This document shows positions 17,711-28,100 of a stretch of 64,000 nucleotides of DNA, one piece after another. Source of the stretch: Bradyrhizobium archetypum (GTDB lineage Bacteria; Pseudomonadota; Alphaproteobacteria; Rhizobiales; Xanthobacteraceae); the NCBI RefSeq assembly GCF_013114835.1, contig NZ_JAAVLW010000001.1:310001-374000 (forward strand), in the 5' to 3' direction. The notes below the pieces were generated by a model. It saw only the letters and a program-made list of their open reading frames with translations, made no database searches and was not told the DNA's origin. Each line of letters opens with the position of its first letter. Position 1 is the stretch's first letter. Made by a program: the position numbers and the translations under genes.

Positions 17711-17720
17711 GTATATAATC
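17700..17720 (-). repeat. Right terminal inverted repeat
   Basis: 21 bp exactly complementary to 14728-14748. The sequences diverge immediately outside. Confidence 0.85.
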
Positions 17721-17766
17721 GCCTTTCCCGGAGCTACACACGCGTCCAGTGAGGATCGGCGGATGG

Positions 17767-20004
17767 TCAGCGCAAAGTCTTGGCGATTGCCGTGGCCGTG
17801 CCAACGAACTGCCCGTTCTGAAGTGCCCACTGCTTCTGAGCGAGCGCCTGCGGCACGAAGTCCTGAAACTTCCCTGAGCGTACGTTCTTCACGAAAGCTG
17901 CGACGTCCATAGGATCGAGCGCGGACATGCAGCCGAGTTTCTCGAGAATGGGAACCATCTGCGCCGGCGTGGTCTCGGGCACGGTCACTCCCAAATCGTG
18001 GACACCGCACTCCAAGCCGGCCATTCCGAGCGCAGCGCTGAAGACGGCCGTCGTCTGCGAGCCCCTCCAGACGAAGAGGTGGAGGTCGCGCTCTTCCTGG
18101 ATGAGGGAGCGCCGATCGAGGTCGAGCGCCCGAAAGGTATCGCGCCCTTCGGCCAACAGTTCTTGGGCTGCCTTGTCCAGGTATTCCGGAACATCGTTGT
18201 CGAGGTAGACCGCCCTCATCTCGGCCAACAATCGGTCGTGCGCGGCCTCACCGTGAGATGGCTCGAACCGCGGCACCATGCCTCCCGGATGCGGAGCGAC
18301 CGACAGGACCTTTCCGGCCTCGTCGACGTCGAGAACGATCCACCGTTGCCCGGCGAAGACCACCAGGCTGTCCTTGTGAACCGGGAACGAGATCGGGAGA
18401 GTGCCGAGCGTGCGCCCGGCCGCGGTGAGATGCCATTCCTCCGAACTCTCGAACACAGCGAAGAAATCGCGCGACTGCACGATCTTCTCGCCCTCCGAAC
18501 CGAGCATCAGGACGCCGTCTGGCGCCTGTTCTAACATCCGGACCTCACCGGATCCCAGATGACGCAGCAGCTGCGCGAAGTCCGCCGTATCGATCGAGTT
18601 GAACGGTCCCGGCCCGCACAGCAGATCGAACAACGGCTTCGGACGGATGCCGCCCCGTTCGGCGATGACGGACAGAACTTGATGGATCAGCGTGGAGGTC
18701 GTTTCCGGGCTGGGCGCAGCAGGCTCGACGAACCCAGCCAGCAGCAAGCGGACCACAGCCACCGACCGGATAGTATTCGGACGCAATTGGTCGAGGATCC
18801 CCGACTTGACGTCGACGTAGGGCTCGCGAACGTACACGCGTAGGATCGACGGGGTCCCGCGCCGCCGACCAGTTCGGCCGAGACGTTGTCGCAGCGACGA
18901 AAGAGAGCGAGGCGCGCCGACCTGGGCGACCGATTTGACGGAGCCGATGTCGACGCCAAGCTCGAGGGTGGACGTACATACCGCCGTCGTCGGCAGGCTT
19001 CCGTCCTTCAGCCGAATCTCGAGATCCTCTCGGAGAACCTTCGAAAGACTACCGTGATGAGGATAGAACTCATTCGAAACGCCCGCTTTCTCGCATCGAC
19101 GCCTAAGACGGTCAGCGGCCGACTCCACGGTTCGCCGAGACCCGCCGAAGACCAGATTGTTCGTGCCGCGCAAGGTCGAGAATAGATGGTCACAGATCGC
19201 GTCCAGCGCGATGCGCTTAGGCGGATGAGCGTCTTGGCTGCCTCCTTCCGCATGATCGGGATCGTCGAGATCCGGCGGCTCGACGTAGCCACGTATCTGG
19301 AGCCGCAACTCTGGAGAATCCGCCTTCGCGACGAGAAGTTCGACATTTTGCGGGGCCGACGGACGAAGCCAGACCGTAGCTTGGGTCAGATCACCGATGG
19401 TAGCCGACAATCCGACTCTGCGGGCTGGCTTCTGAGCCATCGCGTCGATGCGCTTGAGGAGGCTGGCCACATGCAGGCCGCGCGGCCCCTGCAGGAAGGC
19501 GTGGAGCTCGTCGACGACGATGAAGTCGGCCGATCCGAAAAGGCGCGCCGCATCGCCAGGGCGCCGCGTCAACATCGCCTCGATCGACTCGGGGGTTATC
19601 AGCGCGATGCCGGAAGGCTTCGCGATGGCCTTTCTCTTCTCGGCCTGGGAGGCGTCCCCGTGCCATTTGACGACAGGGATCTCCATCGCTTCGCAGAGCT
19701 CGTCCAACCGCCGAAATTGATCGTTGATCAACGCTTTCAGAGGACTGACGTAGATCGCAGAGAATCCGCCGCCCTTCCTTTCCGCGATCAAGGTCAGGAT
19801 CGGCAGGAACGCCGCCTCGGTCTTTCCAGCCGCGGTCGCAGCCGCAATTACGACGTCTCCTGACCCATCGAGAATGGCCCCGATGGCTCTTGCCTGAACC
19901 TCGCGAAGCTCGTCCCAGCCCTGCTCGCGAATCCAGCGCCGAATCTTTGGATGGAGCCGATCATAGGCGCCTTCAGCTACCGATGCGGAGATTGGTGAGC
20001 TCAT
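17767..20004 (-). CDS. Lhr-like DEAD/DEAH superfamily 2 helicase
   Basis: About 745 residues. The start MSSPISASVAEGAYDRLHP (20004) is preferred and overlaps the ATPase gene by 32 bp. Motifs run in order: Q-like region ELREVQARAIGAIL, motif I AATAAGKTEA, Ia YVSPLKALINDQ, II VDELHAF, III GLSATIG, IV-V region HHGSLSKVLRE and TSTLELGVDIG, and VI QRLGRTGRRRG. After the two RecA domains comes a long C-terminal region as in Lhr-type helicases. It is the last gene of the TerB-ATPase-helicase operon. Helicases of this kind (BrxHII-like) accompany BrxD-type ATPases in some BREX loci. Role here presumably nucleic-acid remodelling in defence, by inference. Confidence 0.87.
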   Translation of the reverse strand: MSSPISASVAEGAYDRLHPKIRRWIREQGWDELREVQARAIGAILDGSGDVVIAAATAAGKTEAAFLPILTLIAERKGGGFSAIYVSPLKALINDQFRRLDELCEAMEIPVVKWHGDASQAEKRKAIAKPSGIALITPESIEAMLTRRPGDAARLFGSADFIVVDELHAFLQGPRGLHVASLLKRIDAMAQKPARRVGLSATIGDLTQATVWLRPSAPQNVELLVAKADSPELRLQIRGYVEPPDLDDPDHAEGGSQDAHPPKRIALDAICDHLFSTLRGTNNLVFGGSRRTVESAADRLRRRCEKAGVSNEFYPHHGSLSKVLREDLEIRLKDGSLPTTAVCTSTLELGVDIGSVKSVAQVGAPRSLSSLRQRLGRTGRRRGTPSILRVYVREPYVDVKSGILDQLRPNTIRSVAVVRLLLAGFVEPAAPSPETTSTLIHQVLSVIAERGGIRPKPLFDLLCGPGPFNSIDTADFAQLLRHLGSGEVRMLEQAPDGVLMLGSEGEKIVQSRDFFAVFESSEEWHLTAAGRTLGTLPISFPVHKDSLVVFAGQRWIVLDVDEAGKVLSVAPHPGGMVPRFEPSHGEAAHDRLLAEMRAVYLDNDVPEYLDKAAQELLAEGRDTFRALDLDRRSLIQEERDLHLFVWRGSQTTAVFSAALGMAGLECGVHDLGVTVPETTPAQMVPILEKLGCMSALDPMDVAAFVKNVRSGKFQDFVPQALAQKQWALQNGQFVGTATAIAKTLR

Positions 20005-21307
20005 CGCCCTCCCCTTCCGCAGGCTGCGACGACTCCTCCGTGACGGCGATATCCGGCGCATCGGGCGCGATCTGGATCTCGCCGATCAGGTCCTGCCAGC
20101 GTGCTCCCGGATTCTGTTCGAGAACGGCGAGCATCTGCACGAATGCACGGACGGTGGTGCGCGGAGTCCTGAAATACGCCTCTCCGATGCGGCGATTGCA
20201 GTGATCCATGAAGGCGGTCAAGGCGTCGTCCGGCACCAGGAACTTCGCAGGGTCACCGCCAGCGAAGACGTTCCGGATGTTGGACAGAAGGATGAGAAGA
20301 TCTTCCGGTGTGAGGCTCTGCAGCCGGATGACCGGACCGCTGTAGTCGACCAGACCGTTCGCCGCAAAACGGTTTTCGGACAGGCGCGATTGCAGCGCTT
20401 CGTAACTGTACAGGCCGCGCCGCGTGTCGAGGAGGAATTCCGGTGTCCCGCACATCATGAAGCCGATGCCGGTGGTATTGCCCTGCAGGGCGTCGTTCAC
20501 AATGCGAAGGATTTCCTCGAAGTTCTGATTGCGAGCCTGGGAATTCTGCAGCTTGTAGATGTTGACCATCTCATCGAACATCACGATCAGGCCGGCATAT
20601 CCTGCCAGCCGCGTCAGACAGGCGAGAGACTTCAATGAATCGTAGACGTTGTCGTCGTCGATGATGGTCCGCACCCCTAGCGCCTGGCGGGCTTCCGTCT
20701 TTGTCGAGAACTCCCCTCGGAGCCACCTCAGGGCCGAGGTTTTCAACGTCTCGTCGGAATGCTCGCTGCCGCGCCAATAGGCCTTCAGCACGACGGCGAA
20801 ATCGTATCCCCCGACGAAATCCTGAATGGGAGCGAGCTTCTGATCGATCACGGTCTCGACCGAAAGCTGCCGATCGGCGGCCTCCTTAACGGAGTCCGTG
20901 ACCAGCCTCTCGATTACCGCACCCAGCGCGCCGCCGTCCGGCTTAGTGCGAGTGGCCATATTGCGAATGGCCTCGGAGTACAGCGCCCGCGCCTGTCCGC
21001 CGCCCGCGTGGATGCGTCTATCCGGCGCAAGATCGGCGTGGACGGTGACGCACTTCCGCTCCAACGCGATGAGACGGATCAGGTTCGCGAAGAACGTCTT
21101 GCCGGCACCGTATTCGCCGATGATGAAGCGAACGCCGGCGCCGCCGTCGGAGATCCGTTCGATGTCGCGAACCAGCGCGGTGATCTCCGCCGCGCGGCCG
21201 ACCTGGATGTGCGGCAGCCCTATGCGTGGCACAACGCCGGCGGCGAGCGCCTGGATGATGGTGTCCCGGTCCTTCGCTTTGATCGGGCGTGCAGTGGATG
21301 GATTCAT
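19973..21307 (-). CDS. BrxD/DUF2791-like P-loop ATPase
   Basis: 444 residues. Walker A is GEYGAGKT (64-71), and Walker B is GLIVMFDEMVNI around residue 240. The later segments LSENRFAANGLVDYSGPVIRLQSLTPEDLLILL and YFRTPRTTVRAFVQML are typical of DUF2791 (BrxD) proteins. Its ATG overlaps the TerB-protein stop by 4 bp and its 3' end overlaps the helicase gene, so all three are one translational unit. In BREX types that carry BrxD the partner is also a large helicase, but here the core BREX genes are absent. Partner is therefore likely the TerB-domain protein. Confidence 0.86.
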   Translation of the reverse strand: MNPSTARPIKAKDRDTIIQALAAGVVPRIGLPHIQVGRAAEITALVRDIERISDGGAGVRFIIGEYGAGKTFFANLIRLIALERKCVTVHADLAPDRRIHAGGGQARALYSEAIRNMATRTKPDGGALGAVIERLVTDSVKEAADRQLSVETVIDQKLAPIQDFVGGYDFAVVLKAYWRGSEHSDETLKTSALRWLRGEFSTKTEARQALGVRTIIDDDNVYDSLKSLACLTRLAGYAGLIVMFDEMVNIYKLQNSQARNQNFEEILRIVNDALQGNTTGIGFMMCGTPEFLLDTRRGLYSYEALQSRLSENRFAANGLVDYSGPVIRLQSLTPEDLLILLSNIRNVFAGGDPAKFLVPDDALTAFMDHCNRRIGEAYFRTPRTTVRAFVQMLAVLEQNPGARWQDLIGEIQIAPDAPDIAVTEESSQPAEGEGDELTNLRIGS

Positions 21308-23697
21308 GCCGCTTCTCTCAGTTCAGCCAGCCTGTTGCGCAGGTGCTCTACCATGACGACGTCCTCGCCGTCCTCGATGATTGCCTCCTCGAACCGGTCA
21401 AAGGCCCAATCGTTGATCCGTTCGATGGCCCCGTCCGGCAGCAGCTTGAGGTCCTTCGCGCGCTGCTCGAACTCCGCCCTCGGCAGGGATCCCTTAATTT
21501 CGAGGAGCTCGACCAATTCGGCATGGGCGGCGTCGAGCCCATCCAGCGAGCCGGTGGTGCCGGAGACGGCGGGGGATGATTCGGGCGGCGATGGCCCGTC
21601 TTCTTCGAAAATATTCGCTAGGAGAGCCGAAACCGTTTGGGTCTCGCGTTGCGTTCGTGCAAGCCGGGCGGCATCTATGCGGATCGTCGATGCTGCCGCC
21701 GACTGCGCCTGCGCCTTGGCCGTCTCGGCCGGAGTGGGCGTCTCCTCCGAGACGGGGATCGGTACCCCCTCGGCACGGGCTTCTTGTGAGATGGCAACGG
21801 GCTCGTCGGCTGCCTGGGTTGGACTTGCGCGATGCAAGGCGGAATACACCCGTTCCTTCGGAAGACCGAGCGCCTTATGGAGCCGCTCCAGAAAGCGCAC
21901 TTCGCTCGAATCCACGTTCTCGTTGCCAGCGATGATCGCTAGTGCGGCATCGGCGATGATCGTGCGCTCCTCTGGGCTGCGCTCGCCCAGCTTGCGCATT
22001 ACCCGGTCCTGCTTGGGCGGACTGTTGAACACGGTCGCGGCGTAGGCGATCAGCCGTGCCTGCTCGATCGGGGATAGATCCGAGGCGTCTCGAACTCCTG
22101 CGACTACCCGCTTCAACTCGTCGGCGGAGGCATCGCCGTCAGCGGCCGCGGCCAAGACGGCCACCTCGACCTGAGCCCTCACGGCTCTGTAGCAGGATCG
22201 GTCAGGATCGACCTTTCCGCCGCCATCCGCTTTGAAGATGATCACCTGATCCTCGAGTTGAGGGACGCCGCTCCCATAGCGGCGATCCGGCTCTATCGCG
22301 ATGTCGATACGGTCCAGAGCCGAGCCGAGCTGATCGGCAAGCGTGGACGTGACTTTCCCGTTCGCCGGCATGTCGAAGCCCGCCGCCTCCAGCATGTTGC
22401 GCATCTTCGTGCTGGCGCGTTTGTGTTCGCCCATCGAGCGGTGCATCTTCTGGCCAAAGAGGTGAATGCGGCCATCCGCAGGGTCTCGTTGCAGCGGCTC
22501 CGGCAACAAAAGCGCGGCCTGCATAGACTCGCGGGAGTCGGGACGCCTTCCGACGAAGCGACTGAAGCTGTCGAGTTCGTCCGTGCACTCCTGAACGATC
22601 CTCTTCAGATTGGCCGGCCCCTTTACCGAAGTCTGGCAAATGTCCGGATATCTCTCGTGACTACCCGCTATGGGAACCTCGAACGCGCCGCTCGCAGCCT
22701 TGTAGCTGAGGCGGATGTTGCCCGTTGCTCGAAGCGCAAGGCCGCTGGGATAGCGCTCGTTGAACCGATGGCGGAAGAGCCGCTCGAATTCCTCGAAGCA
22801 CCGGACTGCGGGCGTCCGAAGATAGACGTCCGGAATTGCAAGCGCCCACAGCAAGGCGTCGTGGGGGCCGAGCGCTCCATCCTGCTGAAGCGCCCGCCCG
22901 AGGTGCAGTCGGATCGCGACATCCAGTTCCGAGGTGACTGTCCGCTCCGGGGAAGGAGTTGGCGGCGAGATCGGAATCCCGGCGGCTATTCTGGCATAGC
23001 TCAAAAAGCGCGTGGCATAGCCGCGGAAGGAGTTGTTGTCCGCGTAGACAGTCAGCAGCCGCTCCACTTCCTGAATGAGAGCAGGCAACGACGCAAGATT
23101 CGTCTCGATGAAGGCGCGGTGCTCCAGACCGTAGAAAAAAAGGAACACGTGTCCAACGCCGTAAGCTCGGCTGTTGCGCCCTTCGGCCATCCAGTTCAGG
23201 AAGCCGCGGCGGGCGGCAGGAGTAATGGCGGCATAGGACGGCCAATAGGGCATCGAACTTCCTTCGACGTCAGGCCGAGTTGCGCTCGCGGAGAGCTTCG
23301 GATTGATCGCGTACTGATCAGTCGAGCGCCGGTCGTCCAACTGCGCGAAATCGCCCAGATAGAACAACCCGCCCTGGATCTGCGCGCCCTGCACGACCAC
23401 AGTTTCTGAAGGATCAACCCACCGCGCTGGAGCCCGCTTTGCTGCCTGCCGGTTCATCGGCGCGACGACTGAACCCTGGTCGCTCTGCGCCGGCAACGGC
23501 GGGGGAGCTTTGCCCGAAGACAGCGCCCGCGCCCCTATCGACCAGATCAGGAGTAGCACCCCCACAACAATTGCAAACCCTGCGATGGCGGCGCCATTTT
23601 GCAGGACGAAGTGATACGCCGCGCTCAGGGCCCAAAAAACGAGACCCAAAACGATCAATAGGCCCATTCCCGCCGAATTATTGCTACGTCGCCCCAT
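21304..23697 (-). CDS. Membrane-anchored TerB_N-TerB-TerB_C domain protein
   Basis: 797 residues. Two hydrophobic helices near the N-terminus (about 10-30 and 36-55) anchor it in the membrane. A TerB_N-like region follows (WVDPSETVVVQGAQIQGGLFYLGDF; YGLEHRAFIE). A TerB helical core lies at about 510-630 (VRAQVEVAVLAAAADGDASADELKRVV, then DAALAIIAGNENVDSSEVRFLERLHKALG), with acidic metal-binding-like repeats. After an Ala/Pro-rich linker comes a TerB_C-like end (LPRAEFEQRAKDLKLLPDGAIERINDWAFDRFEEAIIEDG). It opens the second defence operon, 251 bp after jetD. TerB-type proteins are linked to membrane-associated stress and anti-phage systems. Confidence 0.84.
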   Translation of the reverse strand: MGRRSNNSAGMGLLIVLGLVFWALSAAYHFVLQNGAAIAGFAIVVGVLLLIWSIGARALSSGKAPPPLPAQSDQGSVVAPMNRQAAKRAPARWVDPSETVVVQGAQIQGGLFYLGDFAQLDDRRSTDQYAINPKLSASATRPDVEGSSMPYWPSYAAITPAARRGFLNWMAEGRNSRAYGVGHVFLFFYGLEHRAFIETNLASLPALIQEVERLLTVYADNNSFRGYATRFLSYARIAAGIPISPPTPSPERTVTSELDVAIRLHLGRALQQDGALGPHDALLWALAIPDVYLRTPAVRCFEEFERLFRHRFNERYPSGLALRATGNIRLSYKAASGAFEVPIAGSHERYPDICQTSVKGPANLKRIVQECTDELDSFSRFVGRRPDSRESMQAALLLPEPLQRDPADGRIHLFGQKMHRSMGEHKRASTKMRNMLEAAGFDMPANGKVTSTLADQLGSALDRIDIAIEPDRRYGSGVPQLEDQVIIFKADGGGKVDPDRSCYRAVRAQVEVAVLAAAADGDASADELKRVVAGVRDASDLSPIEQARLIAYAATVFNSPPKQDRVMRKLGERSPEERTIIADAALAIIAGNENVDSSEVRFLERLHKALGLPKERVYSALHRASPTQAADEPVAISQEARAEGVPIPVSEETPTPAETAKAQAQSAAASTIRIDAARLARTQRETQTVSALLANIFEEDGPSPPESSPAVSGTTGSLDGLDAAHAELVELLEIKGSLPRAEFEQRAKDLKLLPDGAIERINDWAFDRFEEAIIEDGEDVVMVEHLRNRLAELREAA

Positions 23698-23947
23698 CGC
23701 TCAGCTTCGTGATAAATGCAGGCACCGATCAATGGGCGCCGTTATTACAAGACCGTCCCATGGAGTTGCCGATCGTCGCAAGCGCAATCGAGAAACTCCA
23801 CTGCCGTTTCCACCTGTTTTGAAGGCCTGTGCGTTATATGACTTTGACTTCATAAGAAGATTAGGCGCGAAGGATCGGCCGTCCTGCCCCAAAACCGTTT
23901 CCTTTCCATCTGCACACCTGCTCCCCCTGCGCCTGTTTTCCTGGCGC

Positions 23948-25156
23948 TCAGCCTAGGCCGTGATCCGCAGCTGGCACGACGGACCGCGGCTCCAGCGCCT
24001 CCTGCTCCAGGTGGCGCACATCGGATCCAAACGCCAGCCAGTCAGCCAAATTGCGGATAGCGCTTTCGGATCTCGCGATCGACCCTAGGCTCGGTTCCGG
24101 ATCGGCCGGCTGCCCGGCCTTCTCGGCCAGCTCCTTGGTCATCAGGTGCGGCTGCGGCCCACGCGGCAAGTTTTCCTCCAAATACCTGAAAATCCGCAGA
24201 CCGCCGGCATCTACATCGCCCCAGTGAAGGAACGGCACCTCGGCGGGCACGGTCAGCAGAACCTTCGACAGGAGCTCGATGACTCCCGCCGCCGGGAAAC
24301 CGCCGGTGTAGACGACCAGGCTGCCGTCCTCGATCTCGCGAACCTGCCGATTGAAACTCGCGTAGTTCTCGATCGTCAGGACGGCCGTCGGCCGCACCAA
24401 GACCGATAGCTGCGAGAGCATCTCCGGATGGATTGATGCGAACGGCTTGGCGCGACCGTCGACCACGCGGCCACTGGCCCCGTCCACGACAATAGGCCCT
24501 TTCAGATGAACAGGGTGGCTGAAACGCTCCAGGCCGATGTGCGCCCAGACTACGTCCGCCGCTGCACCGGGCTGCCCGATCTGGACGCCGAGAACGGCGG
24601 CGAGCCGCGAAGCGTGCCGATCGAACGCCTTCGTGTCGTTCGTCGCCTTTTGGGAGAAGGTTCGCGCGTCCAGTCCTTTGGCCTCCTGCCGCGAGATGGA
24701 CGCCAACAGCGTGAAGAACTCCTTGGCGGCATCGGCCTGGCCGGCCGCCAGGCGATAGGCGGGCTCGTTGCGGGTCCACCTAGCCGTCATTTCATCCAAT
24801 AGGCCGACCACCCACGGCTCACCGGCCGTAGCGACCGGAAGCAGCTCGTTCCGGACGCGCTGCGCGGTCGCTGGCGCCGGCGGACGCCCCAGGTGTCTGG
24901 CCAGCAGTTCAGGATCGCGCACGCGAACCCGCTCGATCAGATGGCTCCGGTCTCTCTTGCCCCGCAGCAGTTCGACGGCGCCGAACCTCTCCGCCGCCGC
25001 CATCTGATCGTGGAAGCGGCTAACCTGCTGCGCGGTCGATAGCCTGTCGTACTCCGGAGCCGCGGAAGCCGGCCGGGAGCGATCAGGGTTGCGCTCGCTC
25101 CGCTCCAGCAGCCGGTCAAGGAATTCGACGGCATCCGGTGTACGAACGTCGGTCAT
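23948..25156 (-). CDS. jetD: Wadjet protein JetD (TOPRIM nuclease subunit)
   Basis: 402 residues. The C-terminal half carries the Toprim-like nuclease typical of JetD (DUF2220): the glutamate in LTIENYASFN and the acidic pair in HWGDVDAGGLRIFRYLE. JetD cuts plasmid DNA after the JetABC condensin recognises small circular DNA. The N-terminal half (DUF3322-like) includes LDRLLERSERN and RVRDPELLARHLGRPP. The start overlaps the jetC stop (ATGA). Last gene of the Wadjet operon. Confidence 0.92.
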   Translation of the reverse strand: MTDVRTPDAVEFLDRLLERSERNPDRSRPASAAPEYDRLSTAQQVSRFHDQMAAAERFGAVELLRGKRDRSHLIERVRVRDPELLARHLGRPPAPATAQRVRNELLPVATAGEPWVVGLLDEMTARWTRNEPAYRLAAGQADAAKEFFTLLASISRQEAKGLDARTFSQKATNDTKAFDRHASRLAAVLGVQIGQPGAAADVVWAHIGLERFSHPVHLKGPIVVDGASGRVVDGRAKPFASIHPEMLSQLSVLVRPTAVLTIENYASFNRQVREIEDGSLVVYTGGFPAAGVIELLSKVLLTVPAEVPFLHWGDVDAGGLRIFRYLEENLPRGPQPHLMTKELAEKAGQPADPEPSLGSIARSESAIRNLADWLAFGSDVRHLEQEALEPRSVVPAADHGLG

Positions 25157-28100
25157 TCCGCCGCCTGGTCCTGGGGGATGACCGCAGCCTTCTCGACAGC
25201 AATCAGCTCGGATTTGAACACGTCGAAGCCCTTCCGGTATGGGTCGATCGCAACGATCGCGTCGCGGGCCTTCTCGGTCAGGAATTCAGTGTCGATCATC
25301 ACCTGGTTGCCGAGCCGGTTCACATTTACGACGGTGTCGACCACTTCCATGAACACGTGACGCTTTTCGTCGGGGGTGGCCAGCATGACCTGGAGCCCGA
25401 GATCCCGCATGAATTCCGAGCACTGACCGATCGCCTTCGTGTCCAGTCGATTGAAGGCCTCGTCGAAGATGGCGAGCGACAGTCCGCTCTCGCCGGTGCG
25501 CCGGTTCTGGTACGTGGCGGCCAACGAGGCACCGATGGCGATGTAGAAGGGCAACTGGCCTTCACCACCGGATCCCGTGCCCGCACGGCTCGTCAGCGAC
25601 GATCGGATCTTGCCTTCGGCATCCTGGATGTAGAGTTCGAAATTGAAATACTTGCGCGGGTCCTCGATATCCTCGGTCCGCGCCTCCACATTCGACAGGA
25701 TCTCCTCGATCTGGCGAACCGCCCGGATCATGGGAGAGTTCGCGTCGCCGCTGCGATCCCCGAAGAGAGACAGATTGAACTCTGACTTCCTGGATTCCTC
25801 GACGAGCTCGATCATGTCGACATGGGTCGGGGCCTCCAGCGCCTTGAACGAGTAGTAGTCGCGCCCGTGGAACTGACGATCCTTGAGGTGACGATTGAGC
25901 TCGTTCAGGGTGGCCTTAATGCCGGTGAAGGCGTCGTCGAGGCGATGCAGGAGATCATCGCGGAATGCCGAGGTCATCTCGGTCGCGGCATTCCGGCACT
26001 GCTCCTCGTATTGGACCAGTTCATGTGTCTCGAGGCGCTGCTTTTCCGCCGCGGCCCACTTCTCAACGGCCGCCGGCGTCGCTTCTTCAGCCGTGAATGG
26101 CGGCACGACATGGAATTCCTGACCATGCTTGTTCATTGCGCCGGTCATTTCGCGCATGAGACTCGAGCGGCGATCCGTCGAGCGGCGATCCCGATCGGCC
26201 ACGAAGCCAGCGATGAGGTTTTGTATAGATTCAGTGGCGATCGCAGGGACCTGCCCCCGGTACTCGCGCATGGCCGTCGACTGCGGAAAGCTATCCCGCA
26301 TCTGGCGCGCGCGACCGCGCCGGACCGACGACAAGTGGTCGCGGTTCTCCTTCACATAGATTTCGTATGCGCCCTCGGCGCGGTCCCGCGCCGTTTGTGC
26401 CCCGTTGAAGGTCACTTGAGTCGTGTTTTTCAGCCGGGCGGCCGTCCCCGCTTCAGACCGCAGACGATCTCGCTCTGATATGAGCTTGGGATCGCGATTG
26501 CGCCGGGCATCCTCGATGTTCTTCTCGGCGTCCGAGATCTTGCGATCGAATTCGACCAGCGTAGCGCCGCACGACAAGCAGCTCAGGCCCGCGCCCTGTA
26601 CTTTCTGGAATTGCGCGAACATGCCCTCGAAGAGACGGGCCTCTTCTTCCAGGCGCCCAATCTCACGAGCCTGTTCGGCGAGCTTGAGCTCGAGCTCTTG
26701 CCGCTCGGTCTGAAGTTGCTGGCGCATCTGGGCCTGCGTGGCGCGACCGAGTTTCAGGTACTCCGGCTTAGGAAGTCGCCGGACCGTCCTGCCGCCCTGC
26801 ATCATGCGATCTGGCGTAATGGCGTTCTCAGCGGCGACCATCCTGTCCATGGTCTCCACCATCATCAGTCGGCCGAGGCGATAGTTCAGGAAGGCCCGCG
26901 CGTGCCGGTTTTCCGTGCTGATGATCTGCGCCAGCGAGCCCTTTTCGGCCGGCCTGGTACTGTCAGTCTTCGTCGTGTTGATGACCTCAGCGTGCTGGAA
27001 CGAATACTCCCCGCCTTCCCGATAGATTTCGAGGGCGCGGACCGCCCGATTAGGCTCAACGATCAGCGCCTCCCGGGACCGCCCCAGTACGGCTTCGGCC
27101 GCCATCCGCCACTTGTCGTCGCGGATTTCCACCAGATCGCACAATGGTTCAGCTTCGATGCCATGCGAACGAAGCTGGTCGATCAGCTCCCGCGTGCCAC
27201 GCTCGATGGCGCTCAGTCCCTGGTCCATTCGCTTGAGATTGCTGTTGATCTGATCAATGCGATCCTGAAGATCCTTGGTCGCGACACGGGCGTTGAAATG
27301 GACATCCGAGAATGTCTTGCGGACCGCCGCGAGCCGTTCCTGATCGACCGCGGCAAGCGCCGCATCCAGATGCGAAGCGCTATCCTTCCAGTCCTCCGAG
27401 AGCGTCTTGTCCCATTCGGAAAGTGGCGCTCTTCCCCGAGCGACCACGACTGCACTCAGCAGCGCATGCAGCAGATCGTCCCGGCGAACCAGCAGATTGC
27501 GCTCAACGGCCCTTTTTATCGAGGCGATGAGCCCATCGATCTCGTTGACCGGTGCCATTGCATTGGCGCGCTGACCCACGGTGAAATTCTTGTCCGATTC
27601 ATACATTTGGGCGAGTTGTTCGCCGTCACTGGTGTTGATCGACAACTCGACGGCCTTGAGCTCCGTTTCGAGCGTCGAGTGCCGGGTCGACGCAGCGACG
27701 GCTTCCACTTCCGCCTTTGCAGCGGCGCTCTTGAGCTGCGCAATGTTCTCTTCCTGACGTCGCGCATCCCGCCGGAACTTCTCCCACTCAAGGCGGGCAA
27801 TCTGCCAATTGGTGACCGCGATAACTCGTTCGTTTTCGACGGCGCGGCCGACGATGCGGAGGATTCCGGCGAAGCTCGCGCTCTGCGCCCTCAATTCCTC
27901 GATACGGCGGGTCAGCGAACGCCAATGTTCGATCCCGCGCCGAAGCCTATCGACCTGGAGGGGCTGAACATCGAGAACGTAGTTCCGGATAAAGTCCGTG
28001 GGATTGTCCACTGGTTTCAGCAGCAGCGCGTTCCGGAATGCCTTCTGAAAGCGCCTCGGGTCGAGCGGGAAGCCCGCCGGCGACAAGGCCCGGAGCGATT

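Larger units (their letters stand above)
14725..17723. mobile_element. IS1595-family element of about 3.0 kb carrying passenger genes
   Basis: An IS1595-type transposase gene lies at one end, and an identical 21-bp sequence occurs in opposite orientation at 14728-14748 and 17700-17720. Between them are three non-transposase genes, a hairpin terminator and the transposase. IS1595 family members with passenger genes are known. Exact outer ends are set only approximately, because the bases outside the 21 bp differ and I could not find the 8-bp target duplication expected for the family. The transposase frame is broken, so the copy is probably immobile on its own. Confidence 0.75.

Noticed and set aside
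14717..17732. 8-bp target duplication flanking the IS1595-like element
   Set aside because: Bases outside the two 21-bp repeats do not match (AACGAAGG versus TTTCCCGG), so no duplication can be claimed.
20759..22045. 428-codon plus-strand frame across the TerB and ATPase genes
   Set aside because: Serine/alanine/arginine-rich, crosses the boundary of two overlapping minus-strand genes and shows no domain.
17767..23697. BREX system
   Set aside because: Only BrxD-like ATPase and helicase are present. PglZ, BrxC, PglX and BrxL are absent from the window.
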